Origin: Citrus sinensis
Lineage: Eukaryota > Streptophyta > Magnoliopsida > Sapindales > Rutaceae
Length of the DNA stretch: 64,000 bases
Direction of reading: 5' to 3'
NCBI RefSeq assembly: GCF_022201045.2
Contig: NC_068561.1
Coordinates: forward strand, 25,364,501-25,428,500
Shown here: positions 23,536 through 35,531 of the stretch, in pieces
Layout: each line of letters opens with the position of its first letter
Position numbering within the stretch: the stretch's first letter is position 1
Notes under the pieces: generated by a model
The model's input: the letters and a program-made list of their open reading frames with translations, nothing else
What the model was told of the DNA's origin: nothing
The model's database searches: none
Program-made: the position numbers and the translations under genes

Positions 23536-25858
23536 AGTCGTTTATTACTACAATAAACAAGACCTAACCCGAACCATGGTATTTCGGTAGGTACCAAATT
23601 AAGTATACCGCGTCTGACACTTTCCTAAAAGAGAAAATTATATATTGATTTTCCCTTTAAATATTGTTTAGAGACATTTATATCCTAACTCAATTTATGA
23701 CTCTTCTAGAGTGTCTATATTCTGTGGTATATACTATATACCATGTACACTGATCACTCCTCTTGAAAAACCATGTCTAAGATATTCTTATAAATCTGCG
23801 TGAGACCTTCTGCTCACTTCAACATGCTAGGATGTGTACTATGCATCCTAGCATGTAATTCTTTATGTACTCGAAAAGTGAAAAAAAAAATGTACTCGAA
23901 AAGTGATGATGATGATTTCTGCCTAAGCTCAAGTCATGCAAAGCTCAAGTACATATGCTAGAAATAATAGGCTACCAGTGCTAGTGTATAGAAAATATAA
24001 AGCTATGTATCAACCAACAACCGATTTACTTGGTACCCTTGGACAATGTTCGTAGGGGTTTCAGTTGCAAGCATTTCATCTACAGCTCGAATGAACTTTA
24101 GCTTGAAGTTTTCAAATTTTTCGGTGTTTTGTATCCGCTTAAGATCTCACAAAAGTGCTCAACATTTGGGAAACCTCTTTCTGATATCTCAAATATCCTG
24201 TCCAACCACATTCATAACTCGACCAACATTTGAAACTGATTTTCTTTTTCTTTTATAAATTCGAAATCGGCGCCAATTTGATGGTTACTTTGATTAGATG
24301 AAAATACCACTTCATTTGTTTTTATTATATTATGTTTGAGTAAATAAATGATATAGTTTTTTATGGAAAAAAATTAAATTTTGATGAGTTGTTAAAAGAT
24401 TATATAATTAATAATGTATTGATATATTAGTTTGTTTGCAAAAAGTCTATCCCTTTTTATCATGAATCTCTTATGTATTTATTCATACAATATTACTATG
24501 TAACATCAATTAATGCAAGTAGTGCTACGTATCCTATACTTTTTATTCTAAATAATATGACATTTGTCAATTGGTTAGTGAGATAATACAACTTATCACT
24601 TGTCATATGACACATTATTTAAAATAAATTTTGGGGAAAATTTTGGAATGCCTATTAATACTCAAATAATTTATATAAAAAGTTAGTAACACTAATATTA
24701 TTAAGATTATTGTTAAACAACAATTTCAATATGAACTATTTTTCTAACGTGACTAAAATGTATTACCCACAGAAAGTCGTAAGAAAGATTGAATGAGATT
24801 ATGCAACGTACGATAAGATCTTTTCTAAATAACAAGGTAGGCTGTTTCGATCTAAAAATTTTTAGCTTACAAAGATAGTGAAAAAAAGATAAGCGGTTAT
24901 TAAAATATATCATTTTCAAGCCCATTGCAGCTTCCAAATCTTAATTTCCATTTTAAGTTAATTATATAACTCACAGCACATTAGAAGATCCAAAATTTTT
25001 ATTTGGACATTTACTCGTGTTGTTGCAATCTAAAGGTTATTTAAGTTTATTTTATCAAACTCAATTTGATAATGGATTATTTCATGGATAATGCAAAATC
25101 TTGATTAATTAATTAATCGAAATAATAAAGTAATCCAATCCAATGAAAAGACAAAAGGACAACATCGGTTTTGTAACACAACAGCCAACCAAGCCAAACT
25201 AAAAGTACCGAAATTCTAGCTTTGGCTGCCTCCTGTAACTTGTTTTTTTGTATTTGTTTTTGTTTGTTTTTTTTTTTTAAATTTTCACGAATGTAACGCA
25301 CGTTTCTTTATCTCACTCACTCACTGAGTCACTGTTCATTTCTTCCATAGCTTTCTATAGAGCCTCGTGTGTGTGCGCACTTACTTGGCATTGTGTGAGT
25401 GAGTTGGCCTGTGTATTCGTGTTGCGTGTGTCTGTTTTGTTTGGTAAGCTGAAACATAACTGACAAATTTATACTCCATTTGTCACTGTGTGAGTATTAG
25501 TCAGTTTCTGGGATTTTTATTTTCATTTTTTTTCCGGGGTTCTCTGAATTGGGCCACCTCTTTCAGATTACTCTAAATGGTGCTTCTTTAACTTTGCATG
25601 TCACTTTTCTGATCTGGGTTATGCCCATTGGTGGCACATTTACTTTCTTTACATGTATTCTTATCCGGGGTTTAAATGATTTTGTGTTTTTCCCAATTAA
25701 GGCTATTCATTTTTAAAAAATTTGAAATTGCTTCTTTTATCCTATCTGGGTTTGGTTATAAATGTTGTTTGGGGTCATTTGGGTGTTTGGTGGGTTTGTG
25801 GGCAGTGGTTTTAGGCTTAAGAAAGGTCAGAATATTGGTTTTTGAGGCTTAGAAGAAG
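23536..25858. other. Spacer and upstream region of the kinase gene
   Basis: No gene called. On the minus strand around 24040-24250 there is a decayed coding-like stretch (FKLKFIRAVDEMLATE) with stops, unidentified. From about 25300 a CT/GT-rich region precedes the kinase start and is probably promoter and 5' UTR. Confidence 0.4.
23822..23855. repeat. Short perfect inverted repeat
   Basis: ACATGCTAGGATG (23822-23834) and CATCCTAGCATGT (23843-23855) pair perfectly across an 8-nt loop. It lies in non-coding DNA next to a doubled ATGTACTCGAAAAGTGA motif. Function unknown. Confidence 0.8.
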
Positions 25859-28800
25859 ATGGGATTAGGTCTTGAGGATTTCAATGGGGGTGCTTTGAAC
25901 GTGGATAAGTCAAAAAGTAAGAAAAAGAAAGATGGTGAATCTGGAGTCACAGGATGTTGGATTAAGTTTAGGTTTATAGGAGGCTGCTTGTCTTCAAGTT
26001 CCAAAACGGACGGTGCCAATAGTGGCACTAGCACTCAATATGGTATATCTAACTTGTTCTTATTTATTGTTTCAGCATATAATGGCTTTAATTCCTTAGC
26101 TTGATTTATATTCTGCTTGTAGTTAGATTCTGTTTGATTCTCTGGCTATATTATATCAGGTTTTGATCATATTCTATTTGTTCTTGTTTGGTGCCACGCA
26201 GATTTAGAATCATGTAATTTATTTGATTCTGTTCTGTTTTTGCCTGCATTTTATGGTATTAACATCGAGCATGACAATCTCATAATTGAACATTTATAAC
26301 TGTTTTGTCGTATAGCCTCTTTAATTGTTATCGTATTCCAATTGTGTACACTTGATGGATATTGAGTTGAATTAATGGTTTCTAGTCTAGATTGATCGAG
26401 ATAGTTACTTATAATCATTGGTTTTGTCGTTTCCGGTTCATTACTTGATCAATAAGACTGATGGCCAAATAGAAATTCGACCATGTGGTCCTCTTTTGAT
26501 TGGTTGCATCATTTTGCCCCATCTTTTGAGAAATGAAGTGATTTTGAGTTATATAATAGCTCAACAGTACTGGCCATTTCTGAATGTTTTGCGTCTGGAA
26601 AATGGTTTGTTGGATAAAGAAAGGAATAAGTGTGTAGTGGTAATTTATGCAGGTTATTGGTTTATGCTGTTGTGAAGAATTTTAGTAGATATACCTTTTT
26701 GCACTGTGGATGGGACAAGCTATATATATGATCTTTTTATGGTAATTTACCCACATATCATGATTCATTAAGCATTTATGCTTAAAGGTTCTGTAGTCTC
26801 CATAAAAGTATAACTTATAGATTTGTGAGCAAGTTTCAAACTTTATGTCCAAGTACTTGTAGAAATTGGAAATCATACTTATTCACTCTCAACTGTTTCC
26901 TTTTCTCAGAGTATGTAATGCCTTTAGTCTTGCTTTACTGCTTCACATAGAATTGCAAGTTTATGATGGATTAACGCATCATAAGTAGTTTAATATAAAA
27001 GTGAACTGTATTCGGTTGCTTTTTATTAGTAAATAGTCAAAGTCAAATTTTTTCCTTCATATTGTGTACATTTAAATCTGTTGCCTGCAATATGTTGCAT
27101 CAGACTGACATTATTTAACTTCATCTTACAGGGTGTGATTTAGTTTATTTAGTAATTTGTCAAGTACGAACCGCAAATGCTTTTTTGCATGTCTTACATG
27201 ATTACTGTTGGATTTGAAACACTGATATTGTTATTATTTTATTTTGTCCTGTGATTTTGTGTGTGGATTAGCGGAAAGTAAATCTACAAATGATACCAGT
27301 CGAGGTCAACCAGTTGTTCCTATAGGGTCATCTTCAACAACTAGCAATGCAGAAAGTACAACACCATCCACTCCCAAGATAGGCGAGGAACTGAAAATAT
27401 CTCCTCAGCTTCGTAAATTCTCCTTCAATGAGCTTAAGTCAGCAACAAAGAGTTTTAGACCTGAGTGTCTTCTCGGTGAGGGTGGCTTTGGTTGCGTATA
27501 TAAAGGTTGGATCAACATGAATGGTACAGCTACGGTGAAACCTGGCACTGGGCTACCTGTTGCTGTGAAGACCCTCAACCACGATGGACTTCAGGGTCAT
27601 AAGGAATGGCTTGTAAGAGAACATTATCATCTAATTTAATGTCTTAATCTGCAGATTCATGTGTCTGCAGACACATCGTCAACACACACACACACACACA
27701 CAGAGGCATGAATAAGATTTGGCCTACTTCTAATGCCTGATTATCTTGATTGCCTGTGATTAAAAGACAACTTTAATCTCTACTCTATGGCAGGCTGAAG
27801 TTAATTATCTTGGTGGGCTCATCCACCCTAATCTGGTTAAGTTAATCGGTTGTTGCATTGAGGATGATCAAAGGCTGCTTGTATATGAGTTTATGCCTCG
27901 AGGAAGTTTGGAGAATCACCTCTTTAGAAGTATGTACTGGAACTTACTATTCCCACAATTACAATTATATAAATGTCCTCTTAACCATTTATGGAATGTA
28001 CATCCTGCTTGATCCAAATTGTCAGCTCTACTAGCGAAAACATGGAAGGTTCAAAAGAATAATTTGACAAAAGATAGAGCAGTGGAATGAAAAAAATTAG
28101 CTTTATGTTCCTTATATTAAAATGTGAAATTTTAGAATTTTGTTTTCCTTGTTTCTGAAGGGATTTTATGAGTAACCCAGAGTTGTGCATCCAAATTGCC
28201 CTTTATTTTGATTTACCAACACTGGCACCTTGTTGACCAAATCATGATCTGCTATTATATATTTTTGTTACATTTGATTTTTCAGTAATTCTTTTTTTTT
28301 TTTTTTTTGCTGCAGGGTCTTTGCCTCTTCCCTGGTCCATCAGAATGAAAATTGCTCTTGATGCAGCGAAGGGCCTTGCCTTTCTTCATGAGGAAGCTGA
28401 AAAGCCAGTGATATATCGTGATTTTAAAACATCTAATATTCTCCTAGATGGGGTACGTGACCCGTGTTGTGCAAGAAGACAACTAACCATTTCTTACTAA
28501 TCCCCTTTTAATTTATTTTCTAAAAATTGCTCTTCTAGGAATACAATGCTAAGCTTTCAGATTTTGGACTAGCCAAAGATGGCCCGGAGGGTGATAAGAC
28601 TCATGTATCTACCAGAGTGATGGGCACTTATGGCTATGCAGCACCTGAGTATGTGATGACAGGTGAGCATGGTTAAATAATGTGTCTCCTTTTATTCTTT
28701 TCCTTTTAATTGGGAAAAACTTTGTCTGCATCCTGTGACGAATATAACATATTGCAGCTCTTAAATTCCTTTTCATGAGTTTTAGTATGTGCAGTGGCTT

Positions 28801-29669
28801 ATATTTATTCAATGGTATTTCTTTGTATATGTCCTGTGTATTCAATATTGTACTGTGTGCTCCTTAGAGACAACTACCACCATCAGTATCAAATTCACCC
28901 TCACCTCCACCACCTGAACAGAAAACAGAAGAAATTGATGCAACAGAAGTATAAACCCCGAAGGAATTTAGTTAGTTTCTTGCATGTCAAAGAGTGTATA
29001 AAGAACAATTTAAGGAACTTTATGCAAGGAATTTAAGGAATCTGCATGCAAGTCATTTTCACATATATCACACCTGCACAGGATATGCTTGAGCTATGGA
29101 ATCCATTCATCATTGTGAATGTAAATCAGTTCATTACTAATGGAACTATTCTTGCGCCAGGCCATCTTACTGCAAAAAGTGATGTCTACAGCTTTGGAGT
29201 GGTTTTACTTGAAATGTTGACTGGTCGAAGATCAATGGACAAAAATCGACCCAATGGAGAGCACAACCTGGTGGAATGGGCTAGGCCACAGCTTGGAGAG
29301 AGGCGAAGGTTCTACCGACTAATAGATCCTTGCCTTGAAGGATGCTTCTCAATCAAAGGTGCTGAGAAAACCATTCAGTTGGCTGCTAGTTGCCTTAACC
29401 GTGACCAAAAAGCCAGACCTCGGATGAGCGAAGTGGTTGAAGCACTTAAGCCCTTGCCATACCTTAAGGACATGGCCTCTTCTTCATCCTACGTCCAAGC
29501 CATGCAAGCTGAGCGTGTGAGGCTCAATCTGAATGCTAAACATGGCAGTAGAGTGCCGAGGAAAGGACAACCAACGAGGAGCCTTTCCATACCTAATGCT
29601 CCTCATATCTCTCCATATCACCTTAACAATCCTCATTACTCACCAAAACCGAATGTTTCACAACCCTAG
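25859..29669 (+). CDS. Receptor-like cytoplasmic kinase, class VII (PBL34/35/36-like)
   Basis: Six exons: 25859-26042, 27272-27612, 27794-27929, 28316-28452, 28539-28662, 29161-29669. All have GT-AG borders and consistent phase; product 476 residues. The N-terminus ([11 protein letters not shown], a Lys-rich run, then [13 protein letters not shown]) is typical of the PBL34 subgroup, where Cys residues allow membrane attachment. Kinase landmarks: Gly loop [12 protein letters not shown] (130-141), VAVK Lys161, catalytic YRDFKTSN with Asp256, DFG Asp274, activation-loop [15 protein letters not shown]. In place of HRD it has YRD, normal for class VII. These plasma-membrane Ser/Thr kinases act below receptor kinases in immune and growth signalling. 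The Ser/Pro/His-rich C-terminal tail is usual. No defect seen. Confidence 0.94.
27682..27702. repeat. (CA)n microsatellite in kinase intron 2
   Basis: About ten AC units within the intron between kinase exons 2 and 3. Confidence 0.9.
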
Positions 29670-30252
29670 CAGTAAGCATGGAAGTTAATGAGGGGGAAGC
29701 TCTTTTCTGAGAGGTAATTGAACAATTCTAGAAGCCAAATTGCGGCTTGTAGTTTGTGTCTTGAGTATTGGAAAACTGTAACCAAGGATGATTTTTGGCT
29801 TTCTTGTTTTAACCTCTTGATCCCTCAAATTTTAACTTTCCTTTAATTATAAGTTCTTGCAGATTATTGCTTCTGAAACTATTGAGATACATAAAAACAG
29901 AGGCCTTTAGGGTTTTATCATATACATATTTCTTTCCAAAAACATGAATAAGTTTTGCTATTGCATCTTCTTGAACATTGGACACTGCATCTTTAGCTTA
30001 AGTTACCTATTCATAAAGCAAGCACACTCCCTGCCTCCACTTAACTTAAAATATCGATTTCAAATTTATTTATCAAACACATCAAATTTAAGATTAACAT
30101 AAATCAAGGTACTTAATAACTAAATTAGTAACTGACTTGCATACATAAATCTCTCCAATTTCAAGGTTTAGTATGGTGGCAACTGCATGAATAATTAAAT
30201 CAATTGAATGATTCGGACGCCAAGCTAGGCTACTAGAGGGAAATCAATTAAA
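29670..30252. other. Kinase 3' UTR and spacer
   Basis: Sequence after the kinase stop codon; no further gene features recognised. The 3' UTR probably ends within the first 250 bases. Confidence 0.5.
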
Positions 30253-30443
30253 GATCATTCGTTAGTTAATAGACGAAATGTCATTTGTTTAATAAATTAT
30301 ATACGTCATGTCGTCCATGAAGTTTGAAGAGAATGTATTGTCGTGTTAGTAAAAAGTTGAGAATCGACGCCCCCTGGAATTTGAACGCCGGAGCCAAAAG
30401 TTCCCACTGGTCGTTTTCTCAAAGAAGTTAAACGAAATGTCGA
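30253..30443 (+). repeat. Diverged dispersed repeat, copy 1
   Basis: Shares blocks in the same order with 33776-33963 and 49468-49655: GATCATTCGTTAGT, GTCATTTGTTTAATAAA, ATACGTCATG, a CGCC-containing block, and AAGTTC(A/C)C(A/G)CTGGTC. It is probably part of an old transposable element; the family is unknown. Confidence 0.6.
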
Positions 30444-30609
30444 GCATTATGTAAATGAAGGATGTCATGTCGATTTGTGAAAATTTAATAAACGACTCCG
30501 CGTATGCATTTTACTGATCACAATTTCTTTTAACTTTATTTTGATATTAAGATGTCATGTCGTTAATATATGGACGACCAATCATCTCGAACGAAAACTT
30601 ATTTATTGT

Positions 30610-31860
30610 GATAATGAAACTTTTTCTCTTGAAAGATGCTGGATTTTCTTATGAAAATCGCTTCTATGTCTTGAACAGAGAAAAACAAAAACATACCGTG
30701 TGAACTCAAATGTTCGTGACAAATTCAACAATTAATGTTGAAGAACAAGTAGCAAAAAAAACACATTGTTGCATTTATTCCTGAGAGTAATGGTTATCAT
30801 GAATGAAGATCTTCTGTTGGCTTTCGACTGGTCTTCCAGAAATCTTGATCCGTTCAAGCTTCACGAGGTGTTTCCTGTTGGTGTATTTGTCACGCTTCCA
30901 AGATCCTCAAGACAGAGCCCAATTGTGTTAAAATCGATGACTTTGACCAGCATTTAGTGGATGGAGACAAGCATGGGCTTGCACCACGTTCTTTTTCTCT
31001 TAAAAGATGCTGGATTTCCTAAAATCACTTCTATGTCTTTAACAGAGATTGTGTTGACAGAGGAGCTTGGGGTCTTGAAACTTGCTTACTTTCATTAGCC
31101 TGGAATTCCCTGTTTTCTTTTCTAATTTTTAGTCTTTAACTGAGAAATAAATGTTTATTTTAACATATATTTTCGTTTTTGTAGGTTTCTTTTCGCGGAA
31201 TCATGAATCAAAGTCCTGTAAATCAGGTTATGGCTTTAAAAATGAAGTTGAGGCGAAGTACGACGAGGATTCGTACAAGAAATGTTTAGAGTGCTTCAAA
31301 AAGCTTCCTTTGGCTTCATGAATTGGTCAGCATGTTTTTACGACTCACGGGGGACTTTTTCTCATGCTACATCAAAGAAAGGGAACAGAAAGGATGAAAA
31401 TTGGGGAGCCGAACCCTTATCTCTTGGTTTGTTTGACGATTTGGCTAAAGCTCAAAGGTAAGTTCTTGATCCTCCATGGAAGGAGGACAGTCCAAACTTG
31501 ATTTTGGGGATATTCTCTAGTCAGATCCATCGTTGGACCCTGGTCTTTCTAGAAATGAATTAAGAGGCACAGGTCTATTCTTGGATCCGAGATTGCTCTG
31601 AGGACTTGTTGAAAAAGTTTGGCCAAAAGGTGATCCGTAGTTTTATCTTTTAGTCTGATGTATTTGATATCTCTAAGTAGTGTTAGAAAATTTACTGAAC
31701 TTTAAAGTGGGAAAAGCTGTTCTAATATTGCAGTTATTATTATTTTTTTTTCTGATGTTAATTGTTAGCACACACGAACGGCCTGATGCAAAAGAAAGGA
31801 GGTCTAAATTGGAAGGCATGAATAATGGGTACACAGTATATCGCTTCGAAATTTAATAAG
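30610..31860 (+). pseudogene. Serine/threonine-protein phosphatase 7 (PP7)-like pseudogene
   Basis: Ordered PP7-type pieces in several frames: AFDWSSRNLDPFKLHEV (about 30818), then a frameshift to CVKIDDFDQHLVDGDKHG, CVDRGAWGLETCLL (about 31048), FRGNHESKSCKSGYGF (about 31195), KCLECFKKLPLAS, VLDPPWKED, and finally HERPDAKERR/EGMNNGYTV (about 31780-31840). The PPP motif GDxHG is missing because the segment that should hold it is deleted. GDxVDRG has become RDCVDRG. GNHE is kept. Intron-like gaps between the blocks show it derives from genomic DNA rather than a retrocopy. The segment LLKDAGF...FYV appears twice (near 30620 and 30990), an internal duplication. No active enzyme is possible. Confidence 0.75.
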
Positions 31861-32170
31861 TACCCAAGTAATCAATATCAAACAAACTAAATACTTCAAA
31901 AAAAAAAAAAAAGAACATTCAACTCTCTTAATACCACATCATTGATCATAATCATAATAAAATTTATCTATTGCAAGTTTTACAGTTGAAAAGGGATTAG
32001 CTTTTGTTTTCCCATTTTCTACCTCTTTAAGGCCTGCTTTTCCTTTGCTTTCTGGATATTCAAAACCTTCTTCACAATCTTCTGTTAATTATCCTATAAA
32101 GCATTCAACAACTAAAGAAATCCATCAGAAATTTGCCTTGAATCACTTTTAGCCGATTAAGAGGAACAAA
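31857..32170 (-). pseudogene. Ghost copy of the RPL34 3' end
   Basis: Matches 62474-62790 (the intact eL34 gene) base for base over long stretches, with scattered changes. It covers the 3' UTR, the last exon ([19 protein letters not shown]) and part of intron 3. Against the intact gene the last exon lacks about 18 bp at its start (the region coding for AFLVEE), and the homology ends before exon 3. The recent tandem unit A begins inside it, at the ATCCT at 32091. Not functional. Confidence 0.85.
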
Positions 32171-32215
32171 TGCTATGGTATATAAATGTATATGCGCACC
32201 ATTTTTTATGTATCA

Positions 32216-33090
32216 GGGGTATTATCATTTTACCGTTAAAGTTACTCGGACATATTATGGCAGTACCAAGATTTGCTAAAAAGTGTATTTTACCACAAAA
32301 CGTTTGCGCCGTTATCAATTTACCACCCTTTCGTTAAAAAAATAAAAAATTTATTGATGTTTTGCTGATGTCATAAAGACATTAAAGACATTTCTTTTAA
32401 ATCCAAAACACTGCATTGCAAGTGTAAAATAAACAATAAAACAAAGTAAAAAAGTTCAAGGGAAATAATTAAAGAATTAGAAAATTGATAACCCTAAAAT
32501 TGGCCCCTCTCTCTCATTAATTTTTTTCCTTAATTAAATTGTTATTGTTTTTAATTGTGATTAATATTTGAATTTTATAGATTACAATATTAATTTTGAA
32601 GCATAATTTTTTAATTTTTTTTTTGTTGTTTGTTGTAATTTTGCATATTGTTCATTATTTTTATTAATTAGAATTTTCAGTTGTTTTCTAAATCTTATTA
32701 ATTGTTATTGTTATTGTAAATTGTTATCATTTTTAGTTGTGATTAATACTTGAATTTCATAGGTTATAATATTAATTTTGAAACATAAATTTTTTATTGA
32801 TTGTTTTCTTTGCCATTTATCATAGTTCTGCATATTATTCATTATCTTTCATTAATTACTTTTTTTAGTTGTTTTTTAAATCTTGTTTTTGTTCTTTTCA
32901 AATGGTAAAATTGTCTTTTATTCTCCTGGGGTAAAATCGACTTTTAACTCATTTTATGTTAAACATTAACGTTTTCTTAACGGAAATGTGATAAATTGAT
33001 AACAATACAAATATTTATTAGTAAAATGTAATTTTCAACAAAATATGATACTGACATAATATATCATAATAATTTTAGTGGTAAAATCCC
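32216..33090. mobile_element. Long-TIR DNA element, unit A copy (about 875 bp)
   Basis: The left end (GGGGTATTATCATTTTACCG and on) and the reverse complement of the right end (GGGATTTTACCACTAAAATT and on) align over about 120 bp as imperfect terminal inverted repeats. Shared blocks include CATATTATGGCAGTA versus ATATTATGTCAGTAT and GTTATCAATTTA followed by CGTTAA. The core contains two diverged direct copies of a unit of about 180 bp (about 32525-32700 and 32701-32886). No coding capacity. Long TIRs suggest a Mutator-like non-autonomous element, but a target-site duplication was not clear. Confidence 0.65.
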
Positions 33091-34067
33091 TCTTTGTTGA
33101 AGAGGAGTTTGGAAGCAACAAAGGCACCAAACAATTTGATGCATGCCCTGGACAAACAATTTTGAGTGTACTCAGGGAGATACTTAAGACTTATTGCAAA
33201 GAGTCTTCGGCAACATTAGTAGTGCTTCATCATACATTGCATCATCTGACTAGTGACCACAAATAATCTCGACTCAAGATCTAAGATGGGGTTTCGAAGA
33301 TACAAGAGACACAAAGTTAAACTCAGATTCTCTGTATATATAGAAATCCTAACAATAAGAAAATTGCAGAAATAGTAACCAATTAGTCATTTCAGCAATG
33401 GCTATGAGCTTTATCAATGAGTCTGATATCAGGGCCGCCAGCTGTGGGATATAATTGCCTGAAAATAAAAGTTCATTGGTCAGAAAACTTTCTTGTTCTG
33501 AAATTCAGTGATCTTAAACCATTTTAATTTGTTAAGTAATTACCTTCCTAGGTTAGAACAATAAGAAAGAATTCAGAGTCCTTGCACCGTGGAAATTCAT
33601 CCATCCAATTAAGAATAAATCTCAAATCATCCTGAGATGCAATATCCCAAGTTCCATAAATATTAATTCTTGAGAAGCTGTCCATTTCGTCCTGGCTAGA
33701 AAGGAGCATGTTCCATGAATGCACCAAAACCAAGTCCAAACCGAGGAACGTGAAATTTCTGATGAAATCAGTTGAGATCATTCGTTAGTCTGCAACGAAT
33801 TTCCAAGATAGACGAATCGTCATTTGTTTAATAAACAAAATACGTCATGGCGTCTTATAATTTTTTTCCAATATTGATAATTGACGCCCGTCCAATTTTG
33901 CACTCCAGAGTAGAAGAAAGTTCACGCTGGTCTTTTTTCTGAGAGAAGGTAAACGTCAAGTCGTACGGTTTTTCATGTGCCCTCAATAATTTAGACCGAG
34001 ATTTATATTTTCATGTGCACACAGAGAATCATGTGCCCTCAATAATTTTTATGACCGAGATTTATAT
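33091..34067. other. Unidentified coding-like relics in unit A
   Basis: A plus-strand frame near 33097-33266 (VEEEFGSNKGTKQFDACPG) and a minus-strand frame at 33548-33781 (INIYGTWDIASQDDLRF) have protein-like composition. The minus one is followed by a possible GTAATT donor. Neither matches a family I recognise. They may be gene fragments carried with the duplication. The diverged dispersed repeat also lies here. Confidence 0.3.
33776..33963 (+). repeat. Diverged dispersed repeat, copy 2
   Basis: Same ordered blocks as 30253-30443 (GATCATTCGTTAGT, CGTCATTTGTTTAATAAA, TACGTCATGGCGTC, TTCACGCTGGTC). Repeated again in unit B at 49468-49655. Confidence 0.6.
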
Positions 34068-34076
34068 TCTATTAAT

Positions 34077-35522
34077 GGACGAAGCTACGGTGCCCCGGGT
34101 GCATGGTACCCTTGTTTTTGGTAAATTACTTTGCAAGCCCTCTTATTTGCTGAAAAGTGAAAAAATTAAAAGTTTTGAAATTTTAATATATAAGTCCAAA
34201 ATATTTCTACTATTTACACTTAAGAGTATATTTCTATTATTTATATTTGAATACTAAACCATAATTGATTATTATGAAATTTTTTAACATTGTCATTTGG
34301 TCATATTATTATTGATAAATTAAAATTTAATTACATATTTAAATTATTTATTATTGATTAAATGAATTTTATATTGTTTCTAAAAATTGTTTAATATGAT
34401 TGATAAATTAATGTATTTGATTATATATTTAAATTATTTATTACATATTAAATTAATATTATATTATTTTCAAAAAAAATTATGCATTAATTTTTTTTTC
34501 AAGTTATTGGCCTTATATTGTCATTAATTTTAATAGTAAATTAGATCACTTGATCAAAATATAAAATTTTAAAATTATCCAAAATTATTTATCAAACTTT
34601 TGATCATTTTGTTTTTTTGAAAAACAATAGAGATGTCAATGTTAAAAGCCAAATAGAATACATCCATGCTGTTGAAGCAAGTTTTGCGTTAGATCTAATG
34701 GGCAACTCATATATGGATAAAATATGGGGTAACATGCACCAAGTGAACGGTAGCTGGACCTTTTTTTTAAATCACACTACTTCATAGACCAAAGAATCAA
34801 TAGTAGGACTTTTGTCGATCAAAAAATCTACTTTTAAAATATGATGGTTTTAAACTTTTAATTAAAACTATTTTATTAGGTTAGAGTTTATGAAAAAAAG
34901 GAAACAAAAATAGAGGATAGAGTTCATGGGTGCTAAACTGCTAATTATGAATAAAGAAAGAACATAAATAAAGAAGATAATAGTATCAAAATAAAAACAT
35001 ATTTAATTAAATATACCTTACGAATTACGCAACTTGTTCATTAATAATATTATTAGAAACATTTAATTTAGGCATATGCATGTTCGTTATGGTCATATAT
35101 TATTATTGTTAACAAATTAATATTTTTTATCAGGTATTATTTTTTAATTGACATATTCAAATAATTATTGTATATTAAATAGATATTATGTTAACAAAAT
35201 ATTTTTTAAGGCGTGTTAATTTTTCGTGCATTTTAAAATTTATACATGAGATTACATTATTATCCATACATTATACTCATGCTAATAGTCAAACTAGGTC
35301 AATAGATTTAATTGTAAAAAAAATTGAAACAATCTGGACATATATGTCAACATTTAGAAACTTTTACCTTTTTTAATTTTTCAGAAAACATCAGGGATGA
35401 CAATGTTAATAACCATGCAAACCCATCTGCACGGCCATGCAACTCTTTGGTTAGATTTAATCATTAAATCACTAAATGACAAAATAGGGGTACCAAACAC
35501 CAGTTGCAAAGTAGCAGGACCC
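34077..35522. mobile_element. Mutator-like non-autonomous element, present only in unit A
   Basis: A 1446-bp insertion flanked by TCTATTAAT (34068-34076 and 35523-35531). Unit B has a single TCTATTAAT at the same place, so the empty site is seen directly. The ends are imperfect TIRs of about 40 bp: GCTACGGTGCCCCGGGTGCA on the left and, inverted, GCTACTTTGCAACTGGTGTT on the right, both then reading TGGTACCC. A 9-bp target duplication is the hallmark of Mutator/MULE transposition. A second, similar right end occurs internally (about 34613-34760), so the element is compound. No transposase is encoded. Confidence 0.85.
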
Positions 35523-35531
35523 TCTATTAAT

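Noticed and set aside
34077..34760. A separate complete element ending at the inner TIR
   Set aside because: The 9-bp duplication flanks only the outer ends 34077 and 35522; sequence after 34760 does not match TCTATTAAT.
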